Shown here: one piece after another, positions 1-5,465 of the stretch | How the letters are laid out: the number at the start of each line of letters is the position of its first letter | How positions within the stretch are numbered: position 1 is the first letter of the stretch | Assembly (NCBI GenBank): GCA_010092805.1 | Contig: JAADYY010000477.1 | Location: 1-7,459, forward strand | Direction: 5' to 3' | DNA length: 7,459 bases | Source of the DNA: Chloroflexota bacterium | GTDB lineage: Bacteria; Chloroflexota; Anaerolineae; Aggregatilineales; Phototrophicaceae | Translations under genes and position numbers: made by a program | The notes under the pieces: model-generated | What the model was told of the DNA's origin: nothing | The model's input: only the letters and a program-made list of their open reading frames with translations | Databases searched by the model: none

Positions 1-18
1 AAAATTGGCGAAATCCCC

Positions 19-48
19 CTGACGATTCACCCCATTTTCATCTAAGAT
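19..48 (+). promoter_or_regulatory. Possible weak promoter for the ABC exporter operon
   Basis: CTGACG (19-24) and TAAGAT (43-48) each match four of six consensus bases of the sigma70 -35 and -10 boxes, with an 18-bp spacer. This is the best candidate I see in the relatively AT-rich 159 bp before the first gene. It is weak, lacks an extended -10 TG, and could be chance. Transcription would start around position 55, inside the inverted repeat at 53-70. Confidence 0.25.
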
Positions 49-52
49 AGTG

Positions 53-70
53 TAAAGCCTATCGGCTTTA
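53..70. repeat. Perfect 7-bp inverted repeat (hairpin or operator) upstream of the ABC ATPase gene
   Basis: TAAAGCC (53-59), loop TATC, GGCTTTA (64-70) is a perfect inverted repeat. On the + strand it is followed by TTATCTT, a broken T-tract, so it could be a weak terminator of a gene left of the window. Its place just after a possible -10 box also fits an operator or the first hairpin of the operon mRNA. The sequence alone does not decide. Confidence 0.5.
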
Positions 71-159
71 TTATCTTCACCTCATGGATCGGTGTTACGA
101 TAGAAGGGAGATGTGAAAAAGCGCACAAACTCGAATTTTCCTGACGATCATAGTTCAGA

Positions 160-906
160 ATGGCGATGCTTATGCAAGCGAATGGCGCTCACCTAGACCC
201 CATCGTGCAGATCCGCGACCTCAGCAAATCCTACGCCGAGGGTGGGGAAATGCGCGTCATTCTCACAGGTGTTGATCTGGCGATCACACCAGGTGAATTC
301 TTCGTGCTGCTCGGTAAAAGCGGCAGCGGCAAAAGCACGCTGCTCAACCTGATGAGTGGCATCGACCGGGCTGATACTGGTCAGATTTGCATCACAGACA
401 CCGACATCACGGCCCTGAACGAACGCCAACTGACCTTGTTCCGCCGCGATCACATTGGGATCGTCTTCCAGTTCTTCAACCTCATCCCCACACTCACCGT
501 CCTGGAAAATATCACCCTGCCGCTGGAATTGCGTGGCGCGAACCCGCGCCATGAGTTGCAGCGCGGCCATGATCTCCTGGCACGAGTCGGGTTAGGCGAC
601 CGCGCCGACGCCTTCCCGGATCAACTGAGTGGGGGTGAACAGCAGCGCGTGGCCATTGCGCGGGCGCTGCTGCACGAACCGGCGCTGGTACTGGCCGACG
701 AACCGACGGGCAACCTAGACGAAGAGACAGGTGAACACATCCTGGCGCTGCTGCTAGAATTGACCCGAGACGCTGGCAAAACCCTGGTCATGGCAACCCA
801 CAACCCGGAAATCGTTCCGCTGGCAGACCGTGTCTGCCGCATACATGAAGGTAAACTCATCATCACTTCAAACCGCCAATCGGTGGTAGAGGAGCCTCTC
901 TCATGA
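160..906 (+). CDS. ABC transporter ATP-binding protein, LolD/MacB/YbbA-type
   Basis: This is the cytoplasmic nucleotide-binding subunit of a type VII ABC exporter; ATP binding and hydrolysis drive the FtsX-like permease encoded at 1453. All catalytic motifs of the 248-residue protein are intact: Walker A GKSGSGKST (52-60), Q-loop Gln104 in FQFFNLIPTLTVLENI (typical of the LolD/MacB branch), signature LSGGEQQR (156-163), Walker B LVLADEP with Glu181, D-loop GNLD, and switch His214. The length is normal for the family. An in-frame TAG at 151 limits the start to ATG160 or the nearby ATGs at 166 and 172; none has a clear Shine-Dalgarno, so the exact start is uncertain. The stop overlaps the next start as ATGA, implying translational coupling. 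The substrate (lipoprotein, lipid, peptide or drug) cannot be read from the ATPase. Confidence 0.95.
   Translation: MAMLMQANGAHLDPIVQIRDLSKSYAEGGEMRVILTGVDLAITPGEFFVLLGKSGSGKSTLLNLMSGIDRADTGQICITDTDITALNERQLTLFRRDHIGIVFQFFNLIPTLTVLENITLPLELRGANPRHELQRGHDLLARVGLGDRADAFPDQLSGGEQQRVAIARALLHEPALVLADEPTGNLDEETGEHILALLLELTRDAGKTLVMATHNPEIVPLADRVCRIHEGKLIITSNRQSVVEEPLS
888..894 (+). promoter_or_regulatory. Ribosome binding site of the HEAT-repeat gene
   Basis: AGAGGAG ends eight bases before ATG903, a strong Shine-Dalgarno at normal spacing. It lies inside the last codons of the ATPase gene. Together with the ATGA stop/start overlap it fixes the HEAT gene start and suggests coupled translation. Confidence 0.75.
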
Positions 907-1358
907 CGGACCCTGACCCGAACGTGATCAAGCAAATTCTCGCTGAACTCCGCGATGTCAACAAAGACCGCCGCCGCACGGCCATCATGAAGCTGGGGAT
1001 GCTGGGTGGTGACCAAGCGGTGAACACATTGATCATGGTCGTGAAGAATAAGCATGAAGACTTGATTGTGCGTGGGCGCGCAGCGATGATGCTTGGCAAA
1101 ATGGGCGACCCGCGCGCCGTTGACCCGTTGATCGAAGCGTTAGAAGCGCCGGGTTTCCAGACGCCGCTCTATGCAGTGCAGTCGCTGGGCAACTTGGGCG
1201 ACCCGCGCGCCATTGCGCCGCTGCGCCGGATGCTGAACACCAATCAAGGCAAGTTCCGCGAAGCCGCCCGCGTCGCGCTCGATAAGCTCGGCGATTCGGA
1301 AAGCGACGCCGAAACCGACCCGGTGCCCGTATTGGTCGAAACACGCTCCGACCAATAG
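903..1358 (+). CDS. Small HEAT-repeat protein (PBS-lyase HEAT-like)
   Basis: This 151-residue soluble protein is built mostly from about four alpha-helical HEAT repeats: roughly residues 20-50, 53-82, 84-113 and a partial one at 116-130. Repeats 2 and 3 carry the hallmark GDPRAV.PL / GDPRAI.PL turn. The last ~20 residues form an acidic, probably disordered tail. There is no signal peptide or membrane segment, so it should be cytoplasmic. HEAT-like repeats of this type mediate protein-protein contacts; nothing here suggests catalysis, and the phycobilisome-lyase name reflects only the repeat family. The gene overlaps the ATPase gene by four bases and precedes the permease gene, so an accessory or regulatory role at the cytoplasmic face of the transporter is a reasonable inference, not shown. 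Confidence 0.88.
   Translation: MTDPDPNVIKQILAELRDVNKDRRRTAIMKLGMLGGDQAVNTLIMVVKNKHEDLIVRGRAAMMLGKMGDPRAVDPLIEALEAPGFQTPLYAVQSLGNLGDPRAIAPLRRMLNTNQGKFREAARVALDKLGDSESDAETDPVPVLVETRSDQ
1102..1211 (+). repeat. Two near-identical DNA units encoding adjacent HEAT repeats
   Basis: A 17-base identity, TGGGCGACCCGCGCGCC, occurs at 1102-1118 and 1195-1211. The copies are 93 bp apart, exactly 31 codons, which is one HEAT repeat. The DNA identity at the GDPRA turn suggests internal duplication, or simply strong codon bias on a conserved motif. Confidence 0.7.
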
Positions 1359-1377
1359 CACCCACGCGCGCTATCCA

Positions 1378-1412
1378 GGCCGGGGGCACGCCGAGCGCCT
1401 GTGCCCCCGGCC
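1378..1412 (+). other. Strong 12-bp GC hairpin between the HEAT and permease genes
   Basis: GGCCGGGGGCAC (1378-1389) and GTGCCCCCGGCC (1401-1412) are perfectly complementary with an 11-base loop. The element begins 20 bp after the HEAT stop codon. No T-tract follows (CATCTGAAGC), so it is not a classical intrinsic terminator. Plausible roles are a partial terminator, an RNase-processing or mRNA-stability barrier setting different levels of the soluble and membrane subunits, or a T-less terminator. The rest of the 94-bp gap shows no good promoter. Confidence 0.75.
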
Positions 1413-1452
1413 CATCTGAAGCTCACATCACCACAAGTTAGAAAGCCAACCC

Positions 1453-4029
1453 ATGCCCAGCCCAATCATCCTGCGTTTAGCGGGGCGCTATATGCGCCGC
1501 CGTTCGCTTCAAAGCGTCTTGTTCATCCTCGGCGTCGCGCTCGGCGTGGCCGTCGTCGTCGCCATCGATGTCGCCAACGCCTCGTCGGGCCGCGCCTTTG
1601 CGCTCAGCGCCGAAAGCGTCACCGGGCGCGCCACCCACCAGATCATCGGCGGCGCGACGGGCCTGCCCTCTGAGTTGTATCGACAAATCCGGCTCGATCT
1701 GGGGCTGCGCGATGCCGCGCCCATCGTTGAGGATTACGTGCTGGCCGCCGACCTCGACGATCTGCCACTGCGGCTGTTCGGCGTCGATCCATTCGCGGAA
1801 CCGCCGTTCCGCTCCTACCTGGAGACGATTGATGTCGCGGGAGAGAATGAGAATGCGTTCGAAGCGCTGACGCAGTTCATCGCCGAACCGGGCGCAGCTT
1901 TGATCAGCCAGACGTTGGCCGACCGCTACGCCATCGCGGCGGGGGATACACTGGCACTGCGCGCCGGCGACCAGCGGACGGCGATCACAGTGATTGGGCT
2001 GCTGCAAGCGGGCGATAACGCCAGCGCGCAGGCCATCGACAACCTGATTCTGACGGACATTGCGACGGCGCAGGAATTGGTGGGCGCGGCGGGCACCATC
2101 AGCCGCATCGACTTGATCCTGCCCGACGGCTACGACCTCGACCAGATCCGCGCGCTGATGCCGCCCGGCGCGACGCTCACCACCCCGCAGAGTCAGAGCG
2201 CCGCGCTCAGCCAGATGACCGCCGCCTTCGAGCTGAATCTGCAAGCGCTGAGTCTGCTGGCGCTGGTGGTCGGCGTCTTCCTGATCTACAACACGGTGAC
2301 CTTCAGCGTGGTGCAGCGCCGCTCGATCCTGGGTGTGCTGCGGGCGCTGGGCGCGACGCGCAATCAGGTGTTCGCGCTGATTCTGACGGAAGCCGTCATT
2401 CTGGGGGCCATCGGCACGCTGATCGGGCTGGGCCTGGGTGTGATCTTCGGGCGCGCGGCGGTGGGGCTGGTCGCGCAAACGATCAGCGATTTGTACTTCA
2501 CCGTCAACGTGCAGAGCATCACCGTGCCCGCGCTGACGCTGCTCAAGGGCGCGGGGATCGGCGTGCTGGCGAGTGTGGGCGCGGCGCTCGTCCCGTCCGT
2601 TGACGCGACCCGCACCCCACCCGCCGGATCGCTGCGGCGGTCGGCGCTGGAAGCGCAGACGATCCGTTTGCTGCCGTTCATCACTGCGGCGGCGGTTGCG
2701 ATGAACGGCATTGGGGTGCTGCTGCTGCAAGTGCCCACGCCCAACCTGCTGATCAGCTTTGGCGCGCTGTTCTTCCTGATCGTCGGTGGCGCGCTGTTCA
2801 CGCCGCTGGCGCTGGTGATCGTCATGCGGCTGGCGTCACCCGTAGCCTACCGCATCTTCGGTGTACTCGGGCACATGGCCCCGCGTGCGGTTGTGCGCTC
2901 GCTCAGCCGAACCTCGGTCGCCGTCGCCGCGCTGACTGTCGCCGTCAGTGTGATCGTCGGCGTCAGCGTGATGATCGCCAGCTTTCGCGGCACGGTCGCC
3001 GATTGGCTCGAAACGACTCTCGGCGCAGATATTTACGTCTCGCCGCCGTTGCTGACCGCCGTCCGCGCGACCGATAACGTCGATGCAGAGGTGGCAGCGC
3101 GGGTCGCTGCGGTCGATGGCGTCGAGCGCGTCGTCGTCGGGCGGCAGGTGAATGTCGCCGCGCCGGATTTCCCGGAGCTGCCGCCCATCAATTTGGTCAT
3201 CTCGACGGGCGAACTGGTCAGCGGGCAGCGCCGCTTTGTGTGGACGAACGTCGAGCAGACCGATTATTGGCCCGCGCTTGAAGATGGCGCGGTGATGGTC
3301 AGCGAGCCGTTCGCGTTCCGCCGCGACATCACCCCGGAGAACAACACGATCCGCCTGCTCACCGACAGCGGCCCAGAGACGTTCACGGTCGTGGGGGTGT
3401 ACTACGATTACACCACCGATCAGGGGGCGGTGTTCATGGCGGATAACGTCTACCGCCAGCACTACGACGATCCGTACATCTCGACGGTCTCGGCCTTCAT
3501 TGAACCTGACGCCGCCCTCGACACAGTGCTGGCCGCGATCCGCAGCGAAGCACTGGCCGGCACCGATCTGCTGGCGCAGAGCAACCGCGACTTGCGCGCC
3601 AACGTGTTTGAGGTGTTCGAGCGCACCTTCGCCATCACCGGGGCGCTGCGGCTGCTGGCGACGGTCGTCGCGTTCATCGGCATCCTCAGCGCGCTGCTCG
3701 CCCTTCAGCTTGAGCAGACGCGGCAGTACGGTGTCATGCGCGCCGTTGGCATGACGGGGCGGCAGTTGTGGCAATATACACTGCTGCAAACCGGGCTGAT
3801 GGGCGGCGTGGCCGGGCTGCTCGCGCTGCCGATTGGGTTGGTGCTGGCCGTTGTGCTCGTCTTCGTGATCAACGTGCGCTCATTCGGCTGGACGCTCCAG
3901 ATGATCCTCAGCGCCGATGAGTTCATCCTGGCGTTCGCCGTCGCGGTGATCGCGGCGTTGGCTGCCGGGGTCTACCCCGCTGGGCGGATCGCGCGACTGC
4001 TGCCCATGCGCGCCCTCCGCAGCGAATGA
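1453..4029 (+). CDS. FtsX/MacB-family ABC transporter permease, YbbP-like, ten membrane segments
   Basis: This 858-residue membrane subunit partners the ATPase encoded at 160. It reads as two FtsX-type halves. The first has a helix at ~20-40, a large extracytoplasmic MacB-PCD-like domain (~45-255) and helices at ~263-283, 308-335 and 358-380. Two linker helices follow at ~405-426 and 435-458. The second half has a helix at ~488-510, a second external domain (~515-725) and helices at ~730-752, 783-807 and 823-845. Both halves contain the conserved cytoplasmic coupling motif, VLRALGATRNQV (295-306) and VMRAVGMTGRQL (761-772). This ten-helix layout matches E. coli YbbP (about 800 residues) rather than the four-helix MacB or LolC. 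Start ATG1453 is supported by the family-like LRLAGRYMRRR N-terminus, though only a weak AGAAAG precedes it. No adaptor (MacA/HlyD-like) gene is in the window. Substrate unknown. Confidence 0.93.
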   Translation: MPSPIILRLAGRYMRRRSLQSVLFILGVALGVAVVVAIDVANASSGRAFALSAESVTGRATHQIIGGATGLPSELYRQIRLDLGLRDAAPIVEDYVLAADLDDLPLRLFGVDPFAEPPFRSYLETIDVAGENENAFEALTQFIAEPGAALISQTLADRYAIAAGDTLALRAGDQRTAITVIGLLQAGDNASAQAIDNLILTDIATAQELVGAAGTISRIDLILPDGYDLDQIRALMPPGATLTTPQSQSAALSQMTAAFELNLQALSLLALVVGVFLIYNTVTFSVVQRRSILGVLRALGATRNQVFALILTEAVILGAIGTLIGLGLGVIFGRAAVGLVAQTISDLYFTVNVQSITVPALTLLKGAGIGVLASVGAALVPSVDATRTPPAGSLRRSALEAQTIRLLPFITAAAVAMNGIGVLLLQVPTPNLLISFGALFFLIVGGALFTPLALVIVMRLASPVAYRIFGVLGHMAPRAVVRSLSRTSVAVAALTVAVSVIVGVSVMIASFRGTVADWLETTLGADIYVSPPLLTAVRATDNVDAEVAARVAAVDGVERVVVGRQVNVAAPDFPELPPINLVISTGELVSGQRRFVWTNVEQTDYWPALEDGAVMVSEPFAFRRDITPENNTIRLLTDSGPETFTVVGVYYDYTTDQGAVFMADNVYRQHYDDPYISTVSAFIEPDAALDTVLAAIRSEALAGTDLLAQSNRDLRANVFEVFERTFAITGALRLLATVVAFIGILSALLALQLEQTRQYGVMRAVGMTGRQLWQYTLLQTGLMGGVAGLLALPIGLVLAVVLVFVINVRSFGWTLQMILSADEFILAFAVAVIAALAAGVYPAGRIARLLPMRALRSE

Positions 4030-4035
4030 TCGACG

Positions 4036-4078
4036 CTGGGGCGCTCGCCGATCAGGTGTGTGAACGCCCCGGCAATTT
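4036..4078 (+). terminator. Probable weak intrinsic terminator of the exporter operon
   Basis: CTGGGGCG (4036-4043) can pair with CGCCCCGG (4065-4072) as an eight-base-pair stem with one G-U, followed by CAATTTT. It begins seven bases after the permease stop, the expected place. The 21-base loop and short T-run make it a weak call. Confidence 0.45.
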
Positions 4079-4117
4079 TCCTTGCAATATCTTGACAACT
4101 CTGAACCTTTTTGACCC

Positions 4118-4145
4118 TTTACAGACCATAAAGCCGTGCTATACT
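4118..4145 (+). promoter_or_regulatory. Sigma70-type promoter of the SPFH gene, extended -10
   Basis: TTTACA (4118-4123), a 16-bp spacer, then TATACT (4140-4145) preceded by TGC (4137-4139). Both hexamers match five of six consensus bases and the TGn extension strengthens the call. Transcription should start near 4150-4153, where the 5' strand of the closing helix of the structured leader begins. TTGACA (4092) and TTGACC (4111) lie upstream but at poor spacing for this -10 box. Confidence 0.75.
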
Positions 4146-4149
4146 GTTA

Positions 4150-4301
4150 GTGTCTCGGCAGAGTCCGAAGGGTATGCGCTACAAGAACGCGCCACATCGC
4201 CTTGCGAGGGCTGGCTAGCAGATTCTTAATCTGTGTTGATACCTTCTTCACATCGGCTTGGGCTGCGAGACACTCCCTGAGGGGCGTATACGACGCCCCT
4301 C
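4150..4301 (+). ncRNA. Structured leader RNA or small RNA upstream of the SPFH gene, no known family recognised
   Basis: Beginning almost exactly at the predicted transcription start, GTGTCTCG (4150-4157) pairs perfectly with CGAGACAC (4266-4273). Further aligned helices continue inward: CAG 4159-4161 with CTG 4263-4265; AG-CCGA 4162-4168 with TCGG-CT 4253-4258; AGGGTAT 4169-4175 with ATACCTT 4239-4245 (one G-U). The interior holds local hairpins TCGC-CTT-GCGA (4197-4207) and CAGATT-CTT-AATCTG (4219-4233). A nine-bp GC hairpin (4279-4301) follows. The coaxial series of long-range helices is hard to explain by chance. It could be a cis-regulatory leader or a processed or terminated small RNA. 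I see no TPP, cobalamin, SAM-I, FMN, T-box or c-di-GMP riboswitch signature. Confidence 0.5.
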
Positions 4302-4303
4302 TT
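4279..4303 (+). terminator. Terminator-like hairpin in the SPFH leader
   Basis: GAGGGGCGT (4279-4287), loop ATACG, ACGCCCCTC (4293-4301) forms a perfect nine-bp stem, followed only by TT-CC. The stem is strong enough for intrinsic termination but the U-tract is poor, so it may pause polymerase, partly terminate, or just cap the 3' end of the leader RNA. It ends 24 bases before the SPFH start codon. Confidence 0.4.
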
Positions 4304-4307
4304 CCGA

Positions 4308-4321
4308 TAACCGGGAGGTTA
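4308..4321 (+). promoter_or_regulatory. SPFH ribosome binding site inside a GNRA-capped hairpin
   Basis: The Shine-Dalgarno GGGAGG (4313-4318), seven bases before GTG4326, sits in the loop and 3' arm of TAACC-GGGA-GGTTA. That is a perfect five-bp stem closed by a GNRA-type tetraloop. An upstream CTCCC (4273-4277) is also complementary to GGGAG (4313-4317) across the 4279-4301 hairpin. Either structure would hide the site. The good Shine-Dalgarno decides the GTG start. Confidence 0.6.
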
Positions 4322-4325
4322 CACG

Positions 4326-5213
4326 GTGAGAGACAACGAATTCATCATCAAGAACACCCATCGGGGCTTGTGGTATCAGGACGGCGTGCTCACGCAGATT
4401 CTGGAGGCGGGCCGCTATCAACTGCCGCGCCGCCGCCTGTTCCGCCGTAAGCCAGAAGTCGAGATCTTGCTGGTCGATATGCGCGAACGTGACCTGACGA
4501 TCAAGAATCAGGAGATTCTGACGGCGGATAAGGTCGCCATTCGGGTGAGCATCATCGTGCGCTTCCGCGTCACCGATCCGCAAGCCGTGATTCAGGAAGT
4601 GGAAGACTTCGAGACGCGCATCTATTCGGATGTGCAGTTGGCGGCCCGGCGCTCGCTGGCGTCGATGACGCTCGAACAGATCATGACGAACCGCAATCAG
4701 CTCAGTGAAGACATCCTGGCCGACGTGACCGAATCGGCGGCCAGCTACGGTGTGTCGATCCGGCGCGCCGACGTGAAGGATCTGATCTTTCCGGGCAACT
4801 TGCAGGACATCATGAATCGGGTGCTTTCGGCGGAACGCATGGCCGAAGCGCGGCTGATCGAGGCACGGGCGAAGGCGGAGGTCGAGCGCATCGAGGCACA
4901 GACGGAGGCCGACGCGCGCCGTATCAGCAGCGCAGCCGACGCCGAAGCGACCCGTCAGGCAGCCACCGCCGAAGTCGAAGCCGAGCGCATCCGCACGGAA
5001 GCCGAAATCCGCGACCTGCGCGCCCGCGCGGAAGTGGCCGGGGCCTACACCGAACATCCGGCGTTGCTGCGCCAGCTTGAACTCGAAGCGCTGCGGGATC
5101 TGTCGCGGTTGGCGAGCGCCCGCATCTACATCAATTTCGGGAGCAACGGCGACGGGCGTGGCGGCGCTGCCAGCAACGGCAGCAACGGCTTCAGCGTAGG
5201 CAGCGACGACTGA
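4326..5213 (+). CDS. SPFH/band-7 (slipin-like) protein without membrane anchor
   Basis: This 295-residue protein belongs to the SPFH (stomatin/prohibitin/flotillin/HflK) superfamily, whose members oligomerise at membranes and organise microdomains or modulate proteases. The N-terminal region (~5-50) ends in a strand-rich band-7 core (~45-165), with RDLTIKNQEILTADKVAIRV and a slipin-type segment YGVSIRRADVKDLIFP (141-156). Residues ~165-238 form a long Ala/Glu/Arg heptad-like coiled coil, and HPALLRQLELEALRDLSR (244-261) resembles the conserved C-terminal segment of slipins. The last ~24 residues are Gly/Asn/Ser-rich and probably disordered. Unlike typical slipins there is no N-terminal transmembrane helix, so membrane contact would be peripheral or via partners. 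No NfeD gene, the usual slipin partner, adjoins it. It starts with GTG behind a good Shine-Dalgarno and has its own promoter and structured leader. Confidence 0.88.
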   Translation: MRDNEFIIKNTHRGLWYQDGVLTQILEAGRYQLPRRRLFRRKPEVEILLVDMRERDLTIKNQEILTADKVAIRVSIIVRFRVTDPQAVIQEVEDFETRIYSDVQLAARRSLASMTLEQIMTNRNQLSEDILADVTESAASYGVSIRRADVKDLIFPGNLQDIMNRVLSAERMAEARLIEARAKAEVERIEAQTEADARRISSAADAEATRQAATAEVEAERIRTEAEIRDLRARAEVAGAYTEHPALLRQLELEALRDLSRLASARIYINFGSNGDGRGGAASNGSNGFSVGSDD

Positions 5214-5237
5214 GCGTTGATCGATTAGGGCTGATGA

Positions 5238-5278
5238 GATGAGATCCCGCTCAGCCGTTCTTGACGGGCGGGATCATC
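5238..5278 (+). other. Long hairpin downstream of the SPFH gene
   Basis: GATCCCGC (5243-5250) pairs perfectly with GCGGGATC (5268-5275). Inside, CCGT (5255-5258) pairs with ACGG (5264-5267) over a five-base loop; outside, GAT (5238-5240) pairs with ATC (5276-5278) across a two-base bulge. It starts 25 bp after the SPFH stop and has no T-tract, so it could be a 3' stabiliser or T-less terminator. Its 3' half contains the -35 box of the next promoter. Confidence 0.6.
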
Positions 5279-5289
5279 GGGATTATCAT
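5261..5289 (+). promoter_or_regulatory. Promoter of the metG leader
   Basis: TTGACG (5261-5266), a 17-bp spacer, TATCAT (5284-5289). Each hexamer matches five of six consensus bases at ideal spacing. The predicted start is about 5295-5298, coinciding with ATG5297 of the short Met-rich ORF, which would make that mRNA leaderless or nearly so. Confidence 0.65.
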
Positions 5290-5296
5290 CATCCAT

Positions 5297-5395
5297 ATGA
5301 ATATTACACGGTGCCATAGCTCAAGCGCCACGCTGCGAATGCCGTCACGTCTGATGCCGATGCAAGACAGATGTGAGGATGCTGCACGTCGCTGA
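5297..5395 (+). CDS. Putative Met-rich leader peptide of metG (32 residues)
   Basis: ATG5297 opens a 32-codon frame ending at TGA 5393-5395. Internal Met codons at 5339, 5354 and 5360 fall within the eight-residue stretch MPSRLMPM (15-22); with the initiator, four of 32 residues are Met. The frame starts at the predicted transcription start, so translation would be leaderless; no Shine-Dalgarno is visible. The Met codons lie in and just before the 5' arm of hairpin H1 (5345-5376), and the stop is in the loop of hairpin H2. Both sit before a strong terminator preceding methionyl-tRNA synthetase. By analogy with PheM, which controls E. coli pheST, ribosome stalling at Met codons could decide termination. 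I recognise no homologue; a short ORF can arise by chance, so this is inferred from layout. Confidence 0.4.
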   Translation: MNITRCHSSSATLRMPSRLMPMQDRCEDAARR

Positions 5396-5465
5396 GCGGC
5401 GCGGCCAGCAAATCCCAATCGGGTCCGATCATGCGAACCGTCTGTCTTGTGACAGGCGGTTTTTT
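5345..5465 (+). promoter_or_regulatory. metG: Candidate transcription attenuator of metG with mutually exclusive helices
   Basis: Four alternative RNA helices can be drawn. H1: TCACGTCTG (5345-5353) with CAGATGTGA (5368-5376), nine bp, one G-U. H2: GGATGCTG (5377-5384) with CAGC-AA-ATCC (5406-5415), enclosing CGTCGC-TGA-GCGGCG (5387-5401). Terminator: 5436-5446 with 5451-5461. Antiterminator: TGCAAGACAGATG (5361-5373) with CGTCTGTCTTGTG (5439-5451), 13 continuous pairs, three of them G-U, with a nine-base perfect core. The antiterminator uses the loop and 3' arm of H1 and the 5' arm and loop of the terminator, so it excludes both. A competing helix, GCTC(A)AGCG 5319-5327 with CGCTGAGC 5390-5397, overlaps H2. 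Stalling at the first internal Met codon would cover the H1 5' arm and favour antitermination. Confidence 0.45.

Noticed and set aside
113..196. 27-codon GTG-started frame beginning MKKRTNSNF and overlapping the ABC ATPase start, preceded by GAAGGGAG
   Set aside because: The purine-rich site is too close to GTG113, composition is unremarkable, and there is no conserved feature. A leader peptide is possible but unsupported.
1477..2730. 417-codon antisense frame under the permease
   Set aside because: Arg/Gln/His-rich translation is typical of the reverse strand of GC-rich coding DNA; the permease frame has clear family motifs and membrane segments.
2836..3789. 317-codon antisense frame under the permease
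   Set aside because: Same reverse-strand GC artefact with no domain signal.
4161..4180. GTCCGAAGGG resembling the tip of SRP RNA
   Set aside because: The required asymmetric and symmetric internal loops and the opposite conserved strand are absent.
4026..4229. 67-codon frame overlapping the permease stop by ATGA
   Set aside because: It runs through the probable terminator, the SPFH promoter and the structured leader, and its product resembles nothing.
4200..4260. tRNA-Lys(CTT)-like anticodon arm: GCAGA-TTCTTAA-TCTGT
   Set aside because: The stem and loop look like an anticodon arm, but there is no GTTCRA T-arm, no matching acceptor stem of seven bp and no D-arm at the right distance. The hairpin is better explained as part of the larger folded leader.
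4202..4450. 82-codon frame overlapping the SPFH start
   Set aside because: It overlaps the leader RNA structure and the SPFH coding region in another frame; SPFH is clearly the real gene.
5345..5415. SAM-I or SAH riboswitch before metG
   Set aside because: Short fragments resemble these (GAGGATGCTGC, GATGCCGATGCAA) but the conserved cores and pairing partners are missing.
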